Shown here in pieces: positions 45,456-48,731 of a stretch of 48,731 nt of DNA (positions are counted from its first letter, which is position 1; the number at the start of each line of letters is the position of its first letter). The DNA is from Rhizomucor pusillus. Its lineage: Eukaryota > Mucoromycota > Mucoromycetes > Mucorales > Lichtheimiaceae. A model generated the notes under the pieces. It had not been told where the DNA came from, made no database searches, and saw only the letters and a program-made list of their open reading frames with translations. The stretch is from NCBI GenBank assembly GCA_900175165.2, contig FWWN02000337.1, positions 1 to 48,731 of the forward strand. The letters are read 5' to 3'. Made by a program: the position numbers and the translations under genes.

Positions 45456-47010
45456 CTATTCCATAAGATCCACATTGACGCTTTTAAGGGCATTTACAGC
45501 CCACTCGGGGTATCTACTCTTGTCGCCAAAGTAGCCTGCAAAGAATTTCTTGATCCAGGCAGGGAACTCGTCTGCTTTGATTGCCGCCTGCATCTCTCGC
45601 ATCAGCCGTAATTGGAAAGCAACGTTGTGTACTGTCACCAGGTGACAGCCGACCGTATCCTTGGTGGCAACCAGATGCACATAGGACCGGGTATAATTTT
45701 TGCATGTGGAACAGTCGCAACCTTCCTCGATAGGGCCGAAATCGCTGGCGAATTTGCCTGATTTAAGATTGACTATTCCCTTCATCGTTAATGCATTGCC
45801 GAACCGCTAAAAAGAAATCACATGAATGTAAGCTAGAAACTCTGGATAGAAAGAAGAAATTTCATCCACGCACCGCAGTTCTCGTAGGATAGACGCAATC
45901 AAACATGTCAACTCCTAGAGCAACGCATACCACCAAATCCTCTGCATATCTATATCATTTCGTTCTTTAATCAACATTACATTCAAACAATGCCAGTAAA
46001 GGAATACTTACCCTACACCCATGCAATAAATTGGTTTGTTCTTTGGTAACAAATCCGTGCACAAGGTCACGCTGTTATCCTTGTTAGAATAAGAAGGTTT
46101 CTCGGCAAGCCAATACACTTACATGCGCCAAAATTCATCCTTCTCTTCACCGCCGCTGAGACCACCGACAGCGTAACCGGGTGTATCTCGCTTGACCATC
46201 TCCTCTACACATTTCCGTCGCAGTTCCTTGTTCAGTCCTCCTTGGATGATAGCAAACAAGTTTTGCTTTTCGGGATTTTTGTGTGCAGCAATGCATCGAT
46301 CCAACCATCGAATCGATCGCCACATCGCCTCTTCAACGCGAGGTCCAGTCGTCAAGGATGAGATGACATCGTCCAACTGCATCATAATATCGGCGCCGAT
46401 GGAGTTCTGCAGTTCAATGGAATGTTCTGGCGTCAACATCATCAATGATCCATCGTGCGGTGATGCGAATTGTACTCCTTCCTTGTGTGATTATATAGGT
46501 AGTAAGAACAAAAAAAAAATGTCACCTAAATCTTCCTTGTCATTTACCTCGGTAATCTTTGCAAGTTTCAAAAGAGACACCATTTGAAATCCTCCACTAT
46601 CCTGAGCCAGCATAAGCAAAACAACGGTTGTCAAGTCCTTCACCACCACTCCTTACTGACTTACAGTCAGCAGATTTCTGCTCCATTTCTGAAAATTGTG
46701 TGAACCTCCCACCAAATCAAGAGTCTCTTGGCCCGGTTTCAGTCCCTTCATATCTAATCGATCAATATTGGACTTTGAAGTATATACAAAGACCGGGTGA
46801 TTGACTAACCAAGTGGTAGGTATTGTTGAGCATGATCTGGCAGTTGAGATCTTCCAACTGCTTCGGCGTAACACCTTTCAGCGTGCCTTGCGTCCCAACC
46901 GGCATAAAGACAGGCGTGTTGACCGGACCGTGCGGTAGCGTCAGCAGCGAGGCTCTTGCCTTGGTCGTCGAACACCGGGCGATCGTCTCAAATGTCAGTG
47001 CCGATTTCAT
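45456..47010 (-). CDS. QTRT1: Queuine tRNA-ribosyltransferase catalytic subunit
   Basis: Seven exons (47010-46810, 46745-46665, 46601-46548, 46481-46123, 46071-46012, 45949-45874, 45806-45456) give 393 residues. It swaps guanine-34 for queuine in GUN-anticodon tRNAs. Motifs: [35 protein letters not shown] with the general Asp, [29 protein letters not shown], and the nucleophile Asp in [13 protein letters not shown]. The zinc site is CDCSTC plus the distal His in VTVHN. No mitochondrial presequence is evident. Its partner QTRT2 is not in the window. Among fungi the gene is absent from budding yeast but known in fission yeast, so presence suits an early-diverging lineage. Divergent from MOG1 with 478 bp between starts. 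Confidence 0.95.
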
Positions 47011-47488
47011 GATCTTGGTACCTGTCAAAATTGTTGCTGGGAAAAGTAAAAAGAGAAAGGGGGCGGAGAAGGATTTTGATGCCCGCCCGACTGGCCATTG
47101 CTACGACGTCGATGTCCTTGGGATAATAAGCTTGCATCCACTATTTATTCGAACAATCGTAAAGATATATTCACGCATCTACGCGATGAATCCATTTCGG
47201 CGAGACAATGAGCTGTTACCATGACGATGTTACGGACGACTCTGATAAATGACTAACGGACAACAAGTCTTCTGAAATTGATGCGCATATTGTAAATGTT
47301 TATTCTTGCTATCCAAATAGTTTCCTGTTTATATTATAAATACGTCTTCGTCAACGGAATCACTGATTAAAAGCTGTCAAGAAGGGAGATTTTTGGTTAT
47401 GTAAGTTCATGCATGAACATTTTTCGTCGGGGTGGAAAACACGACATTCAAAAAATTGATCGCATTACCACCTTTACTGTTGCTGACC
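47011..47488. other. Shared promoter region of QTRT1 and MOG1
   Basis: 478 bp between divergent start codons; no gene seen. No strong motif identified. Confidence 0.5.
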
Positions 47489-48249
47489 ATGCGCCTTCAA
47501 CCACTATTCGGAGGCGCCATACAGTGCGTTATTGGTGACACTTTCCTCGATGCAAGGTAAGAAAAGAGAGCTTTGGGAAATCGGCAGCAGGTCGAGAACT
47601 TAACAACATTAATTGTGACGCGAAAGTGAGATTCGCCAGATTCCGGACAATCAAGAAGTGTTTGTCGACATTCGCACGCAGCAGAGTATAATATTCGAAC
47701 TACTCGAGCCTGTCGAGGCTACCGACGAAAGTATTGCAAGGTCCTTAGGATTATTGTTGAGAAAAACACGTAAAAATAGCTATTCATATGTCTGCGTAGA
47801 CTGCACTTTCAGCAACTTGCCAGCGACAACGAGGCAACAGAAGCACACATTGCAAGCATAGAGCGCGTCGAACCTCAGACCGTCACTCCTCGTCTGCCGC
47901 AAGTATATCTGAGAAATCACATAACGTAAGATGGTGTCGTAACTTTTTGTTTTACACATTACATAGACCGCAGACTACAGTAGTTCATATCTTGAAAGGA
48001 TGGCAAAAAGTAGCAAAGTTTAACGAAGCCAGTGCACAAAATATGGTGGAGATTATGCTAATTGTCGTACGGCTTGTTAATGTATCCACCGATTTTGTGA
48101 TCTCGGTCAATGCGCCGGTAATAGTAGATCCAGCGAGCAGCGAACGCGCTGCCAGCGGCGGCCAAGTTGCCACCATCGAGCAGATAGGAAGCGAAATAGT
48201 TGAAATGTTGAATCATTTGGAGGTCAATGATTGGAGTCTTTTCGGATAA
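47489..48249 (+). CDS. MOG1: Ran-binding protein Mog1
   Basis: Four exons (47489-47556, 47627-47740, 47800-47925, 47967-48249) give 196 residues. Family features are LFGGAI at the N-terminus, DASEIRQIPDNQEVF, the acidic ESIARLHFQQLASDNEA helix, and the central strand VVHILKGWQKVAKF. Mog1 binds Ran (Gsp1), releases its nucleotide and supports nuclear protein import. Length is close to the family norm of ~200. The first exon-exon join splits the Ser codon of DASEIRQ. Convergent with the tetraspanin, stops 121 bp apart. Confidence 0.93.
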
Positions 48250-48370
48250 ATTACGATGTATTATTATTAATGCAAGAAGAAAAGAAAGAAAGAAAAAGAA
48301 GTCAACATATACAGAAAATATCTATAAGTGTATATGGAAAAAGAAATTACAACACCGGTACTACTAGCTA

Positions 48371-48731
48371 CTATTGTGGTACTACCGCTCTGCGTTGCTG
48401 CAGGTTTTCTTGTTGATGTAGATTGTATGAACTGCCGGTGGGCGTGCCAGCCACGATACCTTGGTAATCGAGACGGTAGATTTTTGGAGGCAGATGCTTT
48501 CCAAACTGCCTGTTGACATGGTTGGCGCACATAAGTGCGGAGATGAGCACAAAGAGATGTAAACCGACGGTAGAAAATGCAACAGTGTACGAGTACGTTA
48601 GGAACGACTGTATAAACTGGGTATACTTGAAACGGCATCCAGGCAGCAGAGTGCGCGGGAAGCATTGGTTGGATCTTTCGTGGAAATCTGTGAAATCCTT
48701 GTATCCACAGCAGTGCAGCTGGTTGGTTTTT
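48371..48731 (-). CDS. Tetraspanin, C-terminal part (runs off the window)
   Basis: The 3' end of a gene entering from the right edge: 119 residues and a stop, open to base 48731. It begins in the large extracellular loop with the tetraspanin CCG motif (LHCCGYKDFTDF) and two further Cys (NQCFPRTLLPGC). The fourth membrane span follows (YTVAFSTVGLHLFVLISALMCANHV) and a ~45-residue cytosolic tail. Tetraspanins organise membrane microdomains; fungal ones act in polarised growth. The first three spans, if normal, lie beyond the window. No introns in the visible part. Confidence 0.8.
   Translation of the reverse strand, partial: KTNQLHCCGYKDFTDFHERSNQCFPRTLLPGCRFKYTQFIQSFLTYSYTVAFSTVGLHLFVLISALMCANHVNRQFGKHLPPKIYRLDYQGIVAGTPTGSSYNLHQQENLQQRRAVVPQ

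Overview
The window is a compact, intron-rich fungal nuclear segment. I could join exons for 24 complete protein-coding genes, and a 25th (a tetraspanin) runs off the right edge. Introns are mostly 40-110 nt with GT-AG ends and short CTRAY-type branch sites. The gene set suggests an early-diverging filamentous fungus, most likely Mucoromycota. Evidence for this is a Ypt1-type Rab, a bifunctional HIS7, VDAC, a fungal-length tropomyosin, a Num1/Mcp5-type cortical anchor, a Hal4/Sat4-like kinase, a HEI10 meiotic RING protein, a eukaryotic queuine tRNA-ribosyltransferase and a PC-esterase-like Golgi protein. The phylum is an inference; the fungal assignment is strong. No rRNA, tRNA, CRISPR or transposon was recognised.

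Layout: 0.5-5 kb, a coiled-coil tail-anchored protein and a mitochondrial acetyl-CoA acetyltransferase (12 exons, one of them 4 nt). 5-8.4 kb, a globin with a charged insert and an NTF2-like protein. 8.4-16.7 kb, a membrane-anchored GH5 glucanase, YPT1, a phenol-hydroxylase-like flavoprotein with altered FAD motifs and a secreted GH18 chitinase. 18.4-23.8 kb, a possible sugar/polyol cluster: a fungal transcription-factor-domain protein without a visible DNA-binding domain, a sugar transporter and a divergently transcribed zinc polyol-type dehydrogenase sharing a 422-bp promoter. 24-27.7 kb, HEI10, an MCFD2-like EF-hand protein and a PC-esterase-like protein lacking its expected Ser and His. 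27.9-36 kb, PKA catalytic subunit, a 123-residue tropomyosin, a Hal-type kinase and mitochondrial MTU1. 36-48.7 kb, VAP/Scs2, the Num1/Mcp5-like PH protein, HIS7, VDAC, QTRT1, MOG1 and the tetraspanin fragment.

The most notable signals are these. Six of about 88 reconstructed introns need a GC-AG splice pair, and all six have the identical donor GCAAGT. The thiolase needs a 4-nt micro-exon to complete its invariant HMG motif. The tropomyosin is exactly one 38-residue step shorter than the yeast 161-residue form. The HIS7 promoter carries a 20-bp near-perfect palindrome beside a Gcn4-type TGACTCA. Two enzymes (the PC-esterase-like and FAD-monooxygenase-like proteins) have lost hallmark residues. 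All exon joins were made by eye from reading frame, splice consensus and family conservation. Transcript data would be needed to confirm them.
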